A program made the position numbers and the translations under genes. 64,000 nucleotides of DNA, taken from the NCBI GenBank assembly GCA_022747635.1, contig JAKTNV010000009.1, forward strand, positions 68,160,407 through 68,224,406, given 5' to 3'. The notes under the pieces are model-generated. The model searched no databases and was not told the origin of the DNA. It saw nothing but the letters and a program-made list of their open reading frames with translations. The DNA is from Hetaerina americana. Lineage: Eukaryota > Arthropoda > Insecta > Odonata > Calopterygidae. Positions 1-11,600 of the stretch are shown one piece after another (within the stretch, counting starts at the first letter, position 1; each line of letters opens with the position of its first letter).

Positions 1-1002
1 AGCCGATAATAATGATGAACGGGAGGAGGCAATGCTGATATCGCCGGGGAAATAAAATTTTAAAAGGGTAAGGTGAAACTAAGAATTGTAACATTCTATT
101 CCATTACCTCTCCAGAAGGCAAGGAGAAAACACATTTGTGAGTCATAGTATAGGGAAGAAAATGAAATAGAAAACATGAATTAAGGCTTCTGCAAGTTGT
201 ACATAACAATGGTGTAAAACACTCTTTCATAAAATCCTACGAAGAAGATCTAAGTGGAAAAAGCCAGAAATATGAAGCGAACCAAAAGGCTGGCGAAGTA
301 CTGAAGAAAAAAGAAAATAGAACAATTAAACGACTAAGGAAAGAGGAAATGACAAACAAAAATGGGTTTAAATAAAATTAATCGGAAGGTGGGTAGAACC
401 GCATCTTCAGAAGAATCTCTGTGAAGAAGTCCGGCATGACGTTTTCCGGAGAAAATCACGCACATTCACAACACCTTAAGATATCACTTCAATGATATCA
501 GAAAAAATGACAATCATTAGGGGTGGCAATTTTTGAATTTTCACCATAGAAGAAAACGAGACAAAATGACGATGGATGAAATATGATGATGTTTTATGAG
601 GAAAAAATATTTGTGCAAGTATACTAGAAAAAGAGGGTACTTTCGACCAGAAAAGAAAGGTAAGTATATTCTTTTGTTTGATTGTAACGCTGTATTAGAG
701 GACTTCAGGATAGACAAAGCATTATAAGTCGATGATTTAACATTAAAACTAATGAATTGTCAGAAATAAGATACTAATCTCTCCTCAACTTAACAATTGA
801 CAAATATGGAGTGTAACAATTACCGATATCATTTAAGAAAAACGTAGTCGTCTCCACATCAATTAAAAAGGAAGAAAAAACGAGCGAAAAAACTCAATCT
901 TTCTGAAAAATCATCTGAAAATGCGTTTATTTTGATGGAAAGAAAATGTGTGCCTAATTTTATAGAAGAGCCATTTATAGTTAAGAAGATGAGAAGGATG
1001 CA
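1..1002. other. AT-rich intergenic DNA, no gene seen
   Basis: The + strand is purine-rich (A and G), with short chance frames only. The first 20 bases resemble the GATAATRATGA that follows the LINE relic near 5.2 kb, so the window may open on the tail of another LINE copy; that match is too short to annotate. Confidence 0.5.
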
Positions 1003-1090
1003 GGTAAATTATTACTTCTTCCATGGTCATGGCATAAAATAGGCCAGAAAAAGATCGATAGAGATATTTCTGTGCATAGTTGAAGTGTTA
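1003..1090 (+). repeat. 88-bp direct repeat, copy 1
   Basis: This block recurs at 1882-1969 in the same orientation with one mismatch (G at 1085, C in the other copy). It contains the small inverted repeat CCATGGTCATGG. Flanking bases differ on both sides, so the repeat edges are sharp. Whether these are ends of a small element or a dispersed duplication is unknown. Confidence 0.85.
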
Positions 1091-1881
1091 ACGCTGGAAT
1101 ACTTAATTAACGTGATTTAAGTGGAATACTAGGGCCCTAATAAAAATGTGATTGAATTTTATATATCTAAAATTATAAAGCAGCAGTCATATATGTTGAC
1201 AGTCGGAATGAATTAAAATATGTAAAGAAATATTTGCTCACTGTCGCCTTTTATATGTAATGTGTATCTGGGAAGGAAATCTTTCAGAATAAGCAGACTC
1301 TAAGAAATGTTATACAAGTTGAAGGGGAGGATATGTATTACGCGATTTGGAGACAATTCAGCTATTGTTTCAAGATAAAACTAAGGTCTTCAGTCAAACA
1401 GTTAAGGAAAACCTCCTAACTAAGACTAGGAGAAAACACACTAAAACAAGAGAATGTGTTTTGCAATTTAAGCAGAATAAAACAGCGATTTTTTATCTAA
1501 TTTGTAGGATAGATGATAGGAATCTTAAAATGGTTAGTTGCACTAAAAATGCATTGTGGAAAAATGTGGTAAAATGATTCATAATATTCATAGGTTAACA
1601 TATAAAAAATACTTTGAAATGCAGGTGAAGAGATCTAGAAGCTAAATGCGTACTATCACAATATGAACAGGATTACTAATTCGGTATATCGGAAGGGATA
1701 AATGTTTACTGAATAACATTAATGAAGGAAATATGAAGTCAAAGAATTAGAAAATGTCATAGGACGGAAAGAAAATTCTAAAGAATTTAGCTGCAAGAAA
1801 TTTTGAAAAAAAGTGGCTATTGGAAAATAAGAGAATAATTAGGAGGGGTACTGCAAAACAAACCTCGGAATGAATGCCCGC
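1091..1881. other. Spacer between the 88-bp direct repeats
   Basis: About 790 bp of AT-rich sequence. The longest frame (1347-1577) starts with a non-ATG codon and resembles no family. If the flanking repeats are terminal, this spacer would be the body of a small non-autonomous element, but no coding or transposon motif is visible in it. Confidence 0.4.
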
Positions 1882-1969
1882 GGTAAATTATTACTTCTTC
1901 CATGGTCATGGCATAAAATAGGCCAGAAAAAGATCGATAGAGATATTTCTGTGCATAGTTGAACTGTTA
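1882..1969 (+). repeat. 88-bp direct repeat, copy 2
   Basis: Second copy of the block at 1003-1090, offset 879 bp, 87 of 88 bases identical. The near identity implies a recent origin or gene conversion. Confidence 0.85.
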
Positions 1970-3779
1970 GAAACGCATTTGCAAAGCACACCTGAAGAAA
2001 TTCTGGTCAATTACTGTTTTCTTAGGAAGTTATGAAAAAACAAAAAAAAACTTAGCATATCATTTATTCTACCCCGCATCGATAATAAACTTGGAAAAAA
2101 ATTGTTCGGTGCGTAGCTAAGTATTATTTTAAATTTGCAAGTTTTGACTCTGTCAATCTTCACTCACGCTATTTTTGCCATTGTGTGAATACAAGAAAAT
2201 TGTATCCATAGACAATGAGAATCACTCCGCGGTCTGCTAATGTGCGTAGGTAAACATTTAAAAACCTAGTACCGTAGTTACCACCTGCTATTAAACTTTG
2301 GATAGAAGTCCGGTTCCAGTTCTTAGTCATTATAAGGAGAGTAAACTATGCACTCTATCATAATGCACTCGTAAGTTTCAAAATACCTTCCTTGGAAGGG
2401 CTAGAACAACACGTTTCTAAATAGCGTGGGTATAGTAATAGGGCTTTTGAGGGGAGTCCAAAAAGGCGGACAGGTGAATGAAAAAAACACTGATAGGTCA
2501 TGGTAGGTTGACGGCTGTGACCAAATGCGGACCTTTACATACGTAGACAAGGTAGGCAAGGCAGAGGAAGAAAGTTAGTAGCTCTTTGGGAAGCAAAAAT
2601 ATAAGCACACGAGGAGTCCCCGACTATTTCTATACAATCCATCCAAATATCTTGACCATATAAATCTTATACGTATTATCTGCACGCAAAAACGTTTTTG
2701 AGTCAGTTACTATATTTTATGTCTTATATTTTATAGTATATATAGTTTTCCTCTGGTCTTTACTGACAGGTATTTTTTCTTCTTAGATATAGTGCTTTTC
2801 CTTGCAAGTAAAATTTCGCTATATCAGTCTTCTTAATTATTGCGTTTTTTACGGTATCTTTGGAATCCTGTTCTTTCTGCTTAATTTTTAAGTTCCTATT
2901 TTCCTCAATAATATTCATTCCGCTATTGCCATTTAGATACTTAAAACATATCTTAGAAATCCATCTTTTTCACCCTTGTAAAGACTTCATGAGTTTATAT
3001 TTCTACTGTTTTACCAAAATGTATACCTCACCATTATTACAATATTACTGGTATCTATCGATCACCTGGGAAATATGATATGTAGCTATAACTGCGATGA
3101 CGTTTGAGCCAATTTTTAGCAACTACAAGCCAAATTTTATGCACATTCTCTCCCCATTAATATTAGGTATTTTTTCTTGCACTTTCTTTTTATATATCAC
3201 ATAAATTGGTTAGTTATTCTTCTGCTGAACATTTCTAGTACATACACACCAAAGTTACAACTATATTGGTCCAATCCACTTTTATCTACACCATGGAATT
3301 CATCTGCTTCTCAATTACTGTCTTCTCGCCAGTTTCCTACTAAGTACTACGGGCACAGCTTCTCCCACTCTCCATTATGTATTACCCAGCAGTTATGACT
3401 CCAGTATTTCCACTGATTTCTAATTGGTTAAAGATATTTAAATTAGTTTTAGGCACAATAATTTTTCAAGGAGAAAATATTTCATAAAAATCAATGACAT
3501 TCGGCATATATTCCTTATTTTAGCGCCTTAAAAAGATATGTTAATGAATTCAATTTAACCTAAGGCATATGATTAAAAAAGTTATGTGAAAAAAAATCTT
3601 CTAATATATATTAAGTTTTCTATATGTATCCTATTAATCCATCATATGACATTTAAAATTTGCTTTCAAACCACTGTTTTTCTTCTGCTATGTTACCGTC
3701 CCCTACAATAAAAAGCGAATTATTGCCATTCTGCACTGGCCCAATTGCGCTGTCTCTTCATTTATGCAGTGAGTTAAAA
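1970..3779. other. AT-rich intergenic DNA, no gene seen
   Basis: No RNA gene, transposon motif or convincing coding frame was found. Composition shifts from purine-rich to T-rich on the + strand after about 2.7 kb. The 72-73 residue frames here look like chance frames. Confidence 0.5.
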
Positions 3780-3964
3780 TCATTATTCCTTTTTCGTTTA
3801 AATGAATATACTTTGTAACTTCCACACAATTTTTGCACCACAATTCCACAAAACAACAAAAAACAAAAAAAAAATGTGTGGAAGTTACAAAGTATATTCA
3901 TTTAAACGAACATGAACCTCCACAAAGTTGAGCCCGAGACCATAGAATTCATTATTCCTTTTTC
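3780..3964. repeat. Foldback: perfect 36-bp inverted repeat flanked by 16-bp direct repeats
   Basis: The arms at 3793-3828 and 3875-3910 are exact reverse complements over 36 bp. The 46-bp loop (3829-3874) is A-rich near the second arm. A 16-bp direct repeat (TCATTATTCCTTTTTC) lies at 3780-3795 and 3949-3964 and looks like a target-site duplication, although it overlaps the first arm by 3 bp. It could be a foldback or MITE-like insertion, a retrotransposed fragment with template switching, or an assembly artefact from a foldback read. Confidence 0.8.
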
Positions 3965-4484
3965 TTATATCATTTGTTTATTTTCTGATATGCATGAAAA
4001 GGTCCAAAATATTATTACTCCGTCCGCAGATCAAAAAGAAAAACTCAAAATGATATATTTAAAGCAAGGACATGCAGAAAAATTATTAGTGTAAAACTTG
4101 TATATTTCTTTTGTTCCGATTGATAAGAAATACATCATCTTAAAACTTGTTTTTTCTTTGTAATATATTAATTTCAAATTAGTTACGATATTACTTAGCG
4201 GAAAGATTGCTAATATCTAAACCAAATGCTAAATTTGCTATTCACCTAGCTATGGAATGAATAGTGTTACACAATATTGTGAATAATATTTATCAAAATA
4301 AGATTAGCTAAATAACTTTAATTTTAATAACATTATAAGGATAATATTTATTATTAGAAAAATACCTTTTTTAAAAATTAAACTGTAACTTACATGCATA
4401 AGGTTGATAATTATCAATAAGATCTATTCTATACCTCAATTAATGGATGTGGAATGCACATATCTATAAACGCAAATTTGAATA
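3965..4484. other. AT-rich spacer, no gene seen
   Basis: Very AT-rich sequence between the foldback and the LINE relic. It carries no recognisable feature. Confidence 0.5.
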
Positions 4485-5215
4485 CAACAGGTTTCGCTGA
4501 TCAACTGGCTGTAGTGGTAGAGAGTAAAAGTAAGCTCAAAGATATCAGAGTGGAGCTTAGCTACATTGGTGATATATATGGAATACTAATATGTAAAAGA
4601 AGACTAAGAGCGTGATTATATGTGGCATAAGTGAAAGAACCGACATCACATTTGAAGGTGGAGGGATCGAGAAGTATTTGGAAAGTGTTGTCACTAAAGA
4701 AATGTTCTATTCTAAGGAAATCAAGCCCAGAATAGTTAATACAAAAGAGGGATTAAATAGAATAAAGGAACCACGGTACCAGCCTTTGAAAAAGGAGCTT
4801 AGAAAGGGATTGAAAAGATGTAGAAATTGTATTGCTATGCTATAAGAAGCAGAAAAAGACTTTGCGGAAGGATAAAGTATAAAGAATAGAGGCTTTTGAA
4901 GCCTGGATTGAAAAAAGGATGTCAGGTGTTAGTAGAGCGGATTGTGTACAGGAGGAGGAGGCGCTCCGAGGAATTGGAGAAAAGGGAAAATTTTTTAATG
5001 TAATCTAGGAGAGAATGGTTAATTGGTCAGGAGGTACTATGGAGAACGAGAGCCTTTTGAAAGCTGTTATTGAGGAAATAATGGAGGGGAAGAAAAACGA
5101 GGCAGGAAGTGGTTAAAATTTGGAGACAGCATGAAGAAGCCAAAAGAATGACTCAAGGCAGTAAGACATGGAGGTTAATCATGAGAAAACTGCTGCAAGG
5201 CAGAACAACCGATAA
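4485..5215 (+). pseudogene. Decayed LINE reverse transcriptase, C-terminal part
   Basis: Reads in + strand frames as the end of a non-LTR retrotransposon polymerase. It begins at the palm motif, which here reads FADQ instead of FADD (about 4491-4502), followed by LAVVVES. After a frame change come the usual thumb segment (ICGISERTDI, KYLESVVTKE, IKPRI, PLKKELRK; 4612-4845) and, after more breaks, the C-terminal stretch with EAF.WI..RM.GVS and ESLLKAVIEE.MEGKK (4890-5110). Several stops and shifts make it non-functional. The region 5200-5220 (ACCGATAATGATG) may be the 3' end of the element. The LINE clade is not certain; the same kind of protein recurs at 19.3-20.7 kb. Confidence 0.8.
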
Positions 5216-8200
5216 TGATGCATTAATGACATCAACGCTTAATTTTTAGGATAACGCTTAATTATGAGAAGCATATTAGGAGTCGTAGCTAAATTTCTAG
5301 CTAAACCAAAAGGCTAATCTCTTTGAAACACACACGGTTTGCAAGTACCATTAATGCTTAATTTTTTTTAGTTTAAGAAAACCATAAAATATATATATAT
5401 ATATGGAGTTAAGAAAATATATTAAAATTGACTGAGGGAATTATAAAATGCAAACATTTAGTTGAATCATGTGATATTTTTTTATACATTGTTCTCAATT
5501 TCTTAAAATATCAACATGTATAATAAAATATGAGAAGAAGAAAAAACATTATTTCTTTTATTCATCCTCGCTTTACAAATCTAAGTCAATTCTCGTGTAT
5601 AGGATTCTGCTAGCGGTATATGTGTTGCCTGAAGAAAAAACACGCTTCGTTTAATAGAAGATTAGTCCTTTTTTCTGTTTTTTTCTGAATTAGAAAGTTA
5701 AGATGTCTGTTTGGTGTTGATTCAATTCTAATGTCAGTCGATTCCATAAAACACGGAAGTTTAAATGTAATTTATCAAACAGAATTCTAGAAAATCATGT
5801 TAGCGTTTTAGATACCGGCATTATTCACACTTATACCTATATCATTAAGGTATTACTGAGTGTGGTGAATCTTCAAGATATTCTATTTTCCTCAGAACAT
5901 AGAATAAAGGAAAAGACGGTTTAGACTCTACCATTCATGCAATTTTACTAACACAAGAAAATAATTGCAAAACCATAGAGTTCACAGAATATTTTGCAGT
6001 AGCTGATAAAAAAATAAGCGTTTTTATGTCCTAATATATGTGGTCATTAGTCAACAAGAATAGCGTTTTATCATACGTTTTCCCCACACGTTGGTTTAAC
6101 CCCCTTGAAATTTCATCGTCAATTGGATGAGACAAGTGGTCATGATGCCTTAGGTATGGAAAGGGTGCGTTTTTGGGTGTGACAGCTGATATATGGCCAA
6201 ATGTTGCTTTACAACAACCTTAGACGAAAGGCCTAATGGCCACGGACCTACAGCAACTTTCCATCTGGCAGGACCTACCATTAAAGAAAGAAGCACTTTT
6301 GGAGCCCAAAGAAAAATGGTGAAAAAGAAACATGCTCGGAAAATGGGCGTCTCTATGGGGTGACTTCATTGATAAGTTACAGAAGTTTCAAATTAATAGT
6401 ATATAGCATAGAAAGATTATTTATAATATAAATAGTTTGTCAGATAAACAGCTTGGAAAGGATTTCCAGGGTTATTTACACTCACAGCTCCAGGCCTCTT
6501 ACAAATCATTGTCCCCGTATATATTATTTCACTCTCTTCTAAATTAACTGTCTTTTTCAAATCTACAAATGAAAATACGGGAACACAATATAAATAAATG
6601 GAAAAATTTGTAGGAATTTAAGACTGTGAAAAGAAAGGAAAATAAGAAAATGTTCGAAAAAGTACTCACCGATTAAGTTCCAGTCTACGAAGCATCTGTC
6701 TCTAATAAAGGCTATTGAATGCGAATATGAGTGCTCTTTGGGACGGCCATTCAATTGCTAAGGTGACGTTAAAACGACTTACTAAGAAGTTGCAAAAATA
6801 TGACGGCTACATTAAGATAATTAATCCTAAAATTAATGGAACTTAGTTCACTCGGGAAGTCGCAAGGTAGGCAAAAGGAGAGATTCATTCTCCACGGTCT
6901 CCATCTCACGAAACTCTTAATCAGCCAAGGTGAAAACAGGGCACAAAGAGAATAAAAAATACAAATACGGGCTTCATGATAGATATTTTTAGGGTAAAAC
7001 CTAGCTGAATTAATAAAATTTCAAAAATATCAAACGTGAGATAATGAGAGGATATATACTCGTGTGTGGATTGTTTACACCATTACATAAGGTAGTAAGA
7101 AAAGAGAGTAAAAGATGAGCAACTTCAGCAGTTACCTGAAGAGGATCGCAATTAACGCAATACATACATTGGTTATCAACACGTTTATGTCAAAAATTAG
7201 TGAGTGTAAGAGAGGAGATATCTGGTGCAAGTAATAAGGAGCCCCAAGTCATCATAGGAAGCGTGTTGGGAAGAAAAAGCATACGAAATAATAGGCATTT
7301 GAACACCTCGGTTGACGAAGGAATATTGGAGTGAAAGGTACGAGAGCGCGTTTTAGAAGTTAGGAATTGTCGTAGAAGGAAAGGAGTAGATTTCCAAAGA
7401 AATAATACTGCATGGCAATTATCACATGATTCATTTAATGGAAAAGAAATATTAGTGCATGGAAAACAACGGGAGAAAGAGAAAGGAACCAATTACATCG
7501 CAACCGTGTAGTTTCGTTGGTTTGACTTCTATCTATAAAGAATGATATTAGTATGGACAATGCCCACAGTTCCCGGGCGCAGATTGAGATCACTCTTTGT
7601 TTCTTTGATGTGATTCTGAAAATTCAAAAATAATAAAATTGAAGAAGAGGCAGGGTATTTTTGAGCTTATGCTTTCAATGTTTACAAGATAATAATTACT
7701 CTGTTAATAAGATCGAGAGTTACCTGTGTTTGATAAGAAATTTAATGAACCTATAAATATAATTACATGAGGAAAGATGGATTAAATGGTTTGAGTTAAT
7801 GTGGAGCGACCTTAAAAACAGAACAGAAAATAGGGGTTAAACGAGGTAAAAATGATAAGAATCCAAAAAATCCAAAAGAAAATTTAGGAAAAAAGGTAGG
7901 TAGATAGAGCAAGTCACGGCACGGTAGCCATGCGTCACTAAACAGGCTAGAATAAGGAAGAAAATGTTACGTAGGCGAGAATTTATTGTTCAGGTGTACA
8001 ATATGATGGAAGTTAACAAACGCTAAAGAAAATGAAGTTATTATATCAGAAAAAAATATAATATCATCGATTGACTACTAGAGCGTTTAGAGAATAAAGG
8101 AAGGTGGATGTTATTTAAACTGGGACCTAATATTTGGAAGATATTAGGCAAGACGGTTTTATTACATGATTTTAATCCTGCTGTATTAATAAAGTGATAG

Positions 8201-8554
8201 CTTGTGATGACTAAAAGACCATGAGTATTTAATAGAGTTTAAGAAAGTAGCTCTGAAAATGGCCAAAACAAGTTGATACATATACATGTATGAACTGTTG
8301 ACTGTATGAACTCTTAATAATACATGTATGTACATTGCCTATGTTTTCATTAGGTATGATGAAAACGTGGGCAATGATTAGTTAGGTCTTGATATCAAAA
8401 AGGACAATGGTAGAAGTACCACCATTGGAGGGGTAAAAGCTTCGATAAAAAGGGACATGGAAAAAAACTTATATATATATAATTAAAACTTATATATATA
8501 AAAGTTATAGTTATGTGTTGTTAATTAAGTTTCGTTAATTATGTTTCGTTAGCT
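5216..8554. other. AT-rich intergenic DNA, no gene seen
   Basis: Contains an (AT)n microsatellite at 5388-5404 and other short AT repeats near 8.47 kb. The 100-residue antisense frame at 7190-7492 has no recognisable motif. Parts of 7.8-8.1 kb have a composition like old LINE sequence, but no motif could be fixed. Confidence 0.5.
5388..5404. repeat. (AT)n microsatellite
   Basis: Uninterrupted AT dinucleotides, about eight units. Confidence 0.9.
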
Positions 8555-8665
8555 TTGGGATACGCTTGACCGAGTGGAGTTGGAGTTAGAGAGGCAAAGT
8601 TTGATGATAGCAAGGCGGAGTGAAGAAGTAGATTTGAGGGAATGGTTTTTGTCAACCCGTATATT
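8555..8665 (+). pseudogene. Possible short LINE reverse-transcriptase relic
   Basis: One + strand frame resembles the segment around and after the FADD box of the LINE proteins seen at 4.5 and 19.3 kb: LGYA, then REAKFDDSKAE, a stop, RSRFEG and FVN. In intact relatives the matching stretch is of the form YADD-LVLVAE-...-FE-KGL-VN. Two stops interrupt it and no flanking homology was found, so this is tentative. Confidence 0.3.
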
Positions 8666-11600
8666 AATTAGCGGCACAGGTAAGACTAGCAGAAGGGAAT
8701 TTAAATAGTCATAGACATGAGAGATTAGAATACCTACAAGGTGTTATGCATAAGTTCCAATACTTTTAACATACATACTAAGAGAATGTTAAGCATTTAG
8801 GAAATTAATTTCCTGGAAACAGTTGACAGCAAGGAAAAGGCCTATAGAATAATGATCCAGCAAGAGTTGATTGGATAACCAAGAACAGTCAACGCATTTT
8901 GTTTCAAAATTAGGCAAAAGTTCAAAAAAGAGGAAATATGAAGTGCGACGGCAAAAGATGTACATAAAGTCAAACAACCATTGACATTTATCTTTTTAAT
9001 AAATGGGAAGAAATAATAGAAAGACTTCAAGAAAGAGTGCATTGCTGTATGAATTGGTATTCTCTTATTTATGGTCAAAGAATGAGCATAGGTTAGAGGC
9101 TTTCCATGCATGAATACGCGGAGACATTGAGAAACTTAATAGCAGTGATCATAAACAGTGGTAGGGTACCAAATAAAGGAAGATATATGGGTAAAGGGAA
9201 TATTAAATTATAGTTAGGTCTAAAGGCCATGTTAGAATAGAGTATGCCCAGGTAAATTAGGAAGAGTAAGGAAGAGTATTTGGTTTGTAGCTGGTATTTT
9301 ACTTAAGTTTAAACGTAAGTAGGTGTTACTTTCTAAACTTTCTCTTTCTTACTAAAAAATGAAATGGAGTAAGCAAGAGAATTTTTTTGCAATACGTATG
9401 AGATAATAATCGATACAGGCCCCTCTAAATTATAGCCTTGATGTCATTCATTGTTGGTGTGTGGCAGTGCGGCTTATTGTGAGTATGTAGTGCGGAATTG
9501 TCCAAGTAACACCTAAGTTCAAAGGGTCGGGACCGCCAAATGCGACTGTTCAAGGCTAATAGCGAAAACCTATTAATTTCATCCGCTTATTTGAAAACTT
9601 AACTTCCACTGATGTTATGATGAACACTCTCCTAGATGAGAGATTGGACAGGGGCTTGGACGAAAAAGCTCAGCGTTAAGGTACTCAGAAAGTTCTACCT
9701 AAAGAGATTTGGATTCACTTGCTGGCCTCTCTTTTCGATGGCACGAGATCATTTTCCGAAGGGTTCAGGATTTTCCACTGGCATAATCCGGTTCCTACTT
9801 GACGCACGAGACTGGATTCTCCGAGGAAAACTACTTCAAGTGCTGGGCATATCCAGTTGGAAGAGTGGACGCTAGTCTGCCTCCTGGCACTTTTCATTAA
9901 GAAGAGTCTTAAATCTGAAGGTTTAATTCCCTTCCCTTCTTCTATGCACTCCAAAGTTTCTCCCATTTAGTCCCTGTGTTACCAAGCCAGCACTACGGAA
10001 TTTGGGTTACCTGCGTACCTTGTCGCCTCTCGTGTAAACTCTCCCTTTTACTTCGTAATATCCGACAGCATTCTATGGTCTTCTAGGAAAATTCGCTATT
10101 CTGCTCAAAACATGGCCTTTGGCGGCTTTGAGGTGTGACTTATAAAAGGTTTAGCGTGAATTTTGACAAGTAAGGAGATCGTAAAAGCCTTAACACATGC
10201 TATGAGAGTTAAATAAAAATTAAATCTCAGGTTAAGATTTAATGGGTTAACGTTGAAGAACAGGCAACGGATATCGGAAGTAAATAGTGATGGTTATTAA
10301 CCGTATTACTGGTGATTAATTTCAAAGAAGTGTGTTGCTATTCTCTGAGTTAGGGTACCACATTATTACAGAGAAAATCAAATAAAATATTTTTTTATGC
10401 TAATTTTCTGAAGGAAATGGGTTTGAGCTTACTAGTTCAGTATTAAAACCATCGGATCCTATGTTTTCCTAATGAGTACGTGAAGTGCTGCATTCAGATC
10501 GTCGGTTAAGAGTGCGCCTGATCGCGGATCACATTGGCTTTGATAAAATGGCCGTAGTTTTCTCTGAAAGTTTGGCGGTGCAATAGATCAACGCTAAACT
10601 CGTCACAAAGGTCTAGACGGACGGTTAAGAGCAGAATCCAGTGTCTGCTTGCGAAGACCTTTTGCTACGCCATCGCGGCAATTCTCCAATCCCCTTGTAG
10701 TGCCAACTAGGCACCAGCAGATGATTTTCTATTTCCAAGAGTGAAATCCTCCCTCCCTCAAAGGACACCACCATGGGACCCTAAGTGCTGCCAAAGAAGC
10801 TTGCTTACGTACCCTTAAGACCCTTCGGCATCCGCCTACCAGTGAGCCTTCGAGTTTTGGAAAAGCAATTGTCAAAAGTGCGTCTATACTCAAGGGATGT
10901 ACCATGAAGAATTTTGAGTCATTGTAGCCATCTTTGTAATAAATAATTTTTTCCGAAATGTTTACCAATACTGAAATGAGTGACTTGGAATTTTATCTTA
11001 AAATCATAAGAAATTTCTTATATTTTTTTCCATAGATAGAAATACCTAATAACTTTAATCTTTATTTTAAAATGCTTTGTGATTCATCAAAAATTTATTT
11101 TCTTTTAAAATTTGCTAACTGAAATACGACTTTCTTTCAGTGGCATGAAATTGATGCAAAACGTTTTGACAGAAATTCAGAAAAAAATAGGCACTTGTTA
11201 GTGTCTCACTTTTTTTATTAAGAAAGGAAGTGAAAGCTTAACAGCGGATAAAAACTGGAATAAAATTTCCGAAAAATAATTGCATTCGACAAAATTTTCA
11301 AAATGGGCTTTTGGTTTCATTGCTGCAATTTTTGCTACTACGCCGAAATGTATGGTATGGATCTGGAAATGTCTGAATTTGAGTATGAAGGAGTAGCTTT
11401 TCTTGGACAAATATCTTATGGCATTAGCTTTAAGATATTAGCCTGGTTCTACAAAAGCATTTGTTTTTACCTCGAGAAGGAAGACTCAGAAACTGATTCC
11501 GTTTGATTTAACCGACAAAACTACTCAGGGGTTTGTTGTAATATGGGGTCATCTCACATAAAGAAAACATTGAAAAAACATCACTAACATCGCTAAGATG

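Noticed and set aside
1091..1881. An LTR retrotransposon bounded by the 88-bp repeats
   Set aside because: Repeats are shorter than usual LTRs, and no primer-binding site, polypurine tract or gag/pol motif was seen in the spacer.
7190..7492. 100-codon antisense frame considered as a gene
   Set aside because: No ATG-supported or domain evidence; Ser/Phe/Leu-rich composition is typical of the complement of purine-rich DNA.
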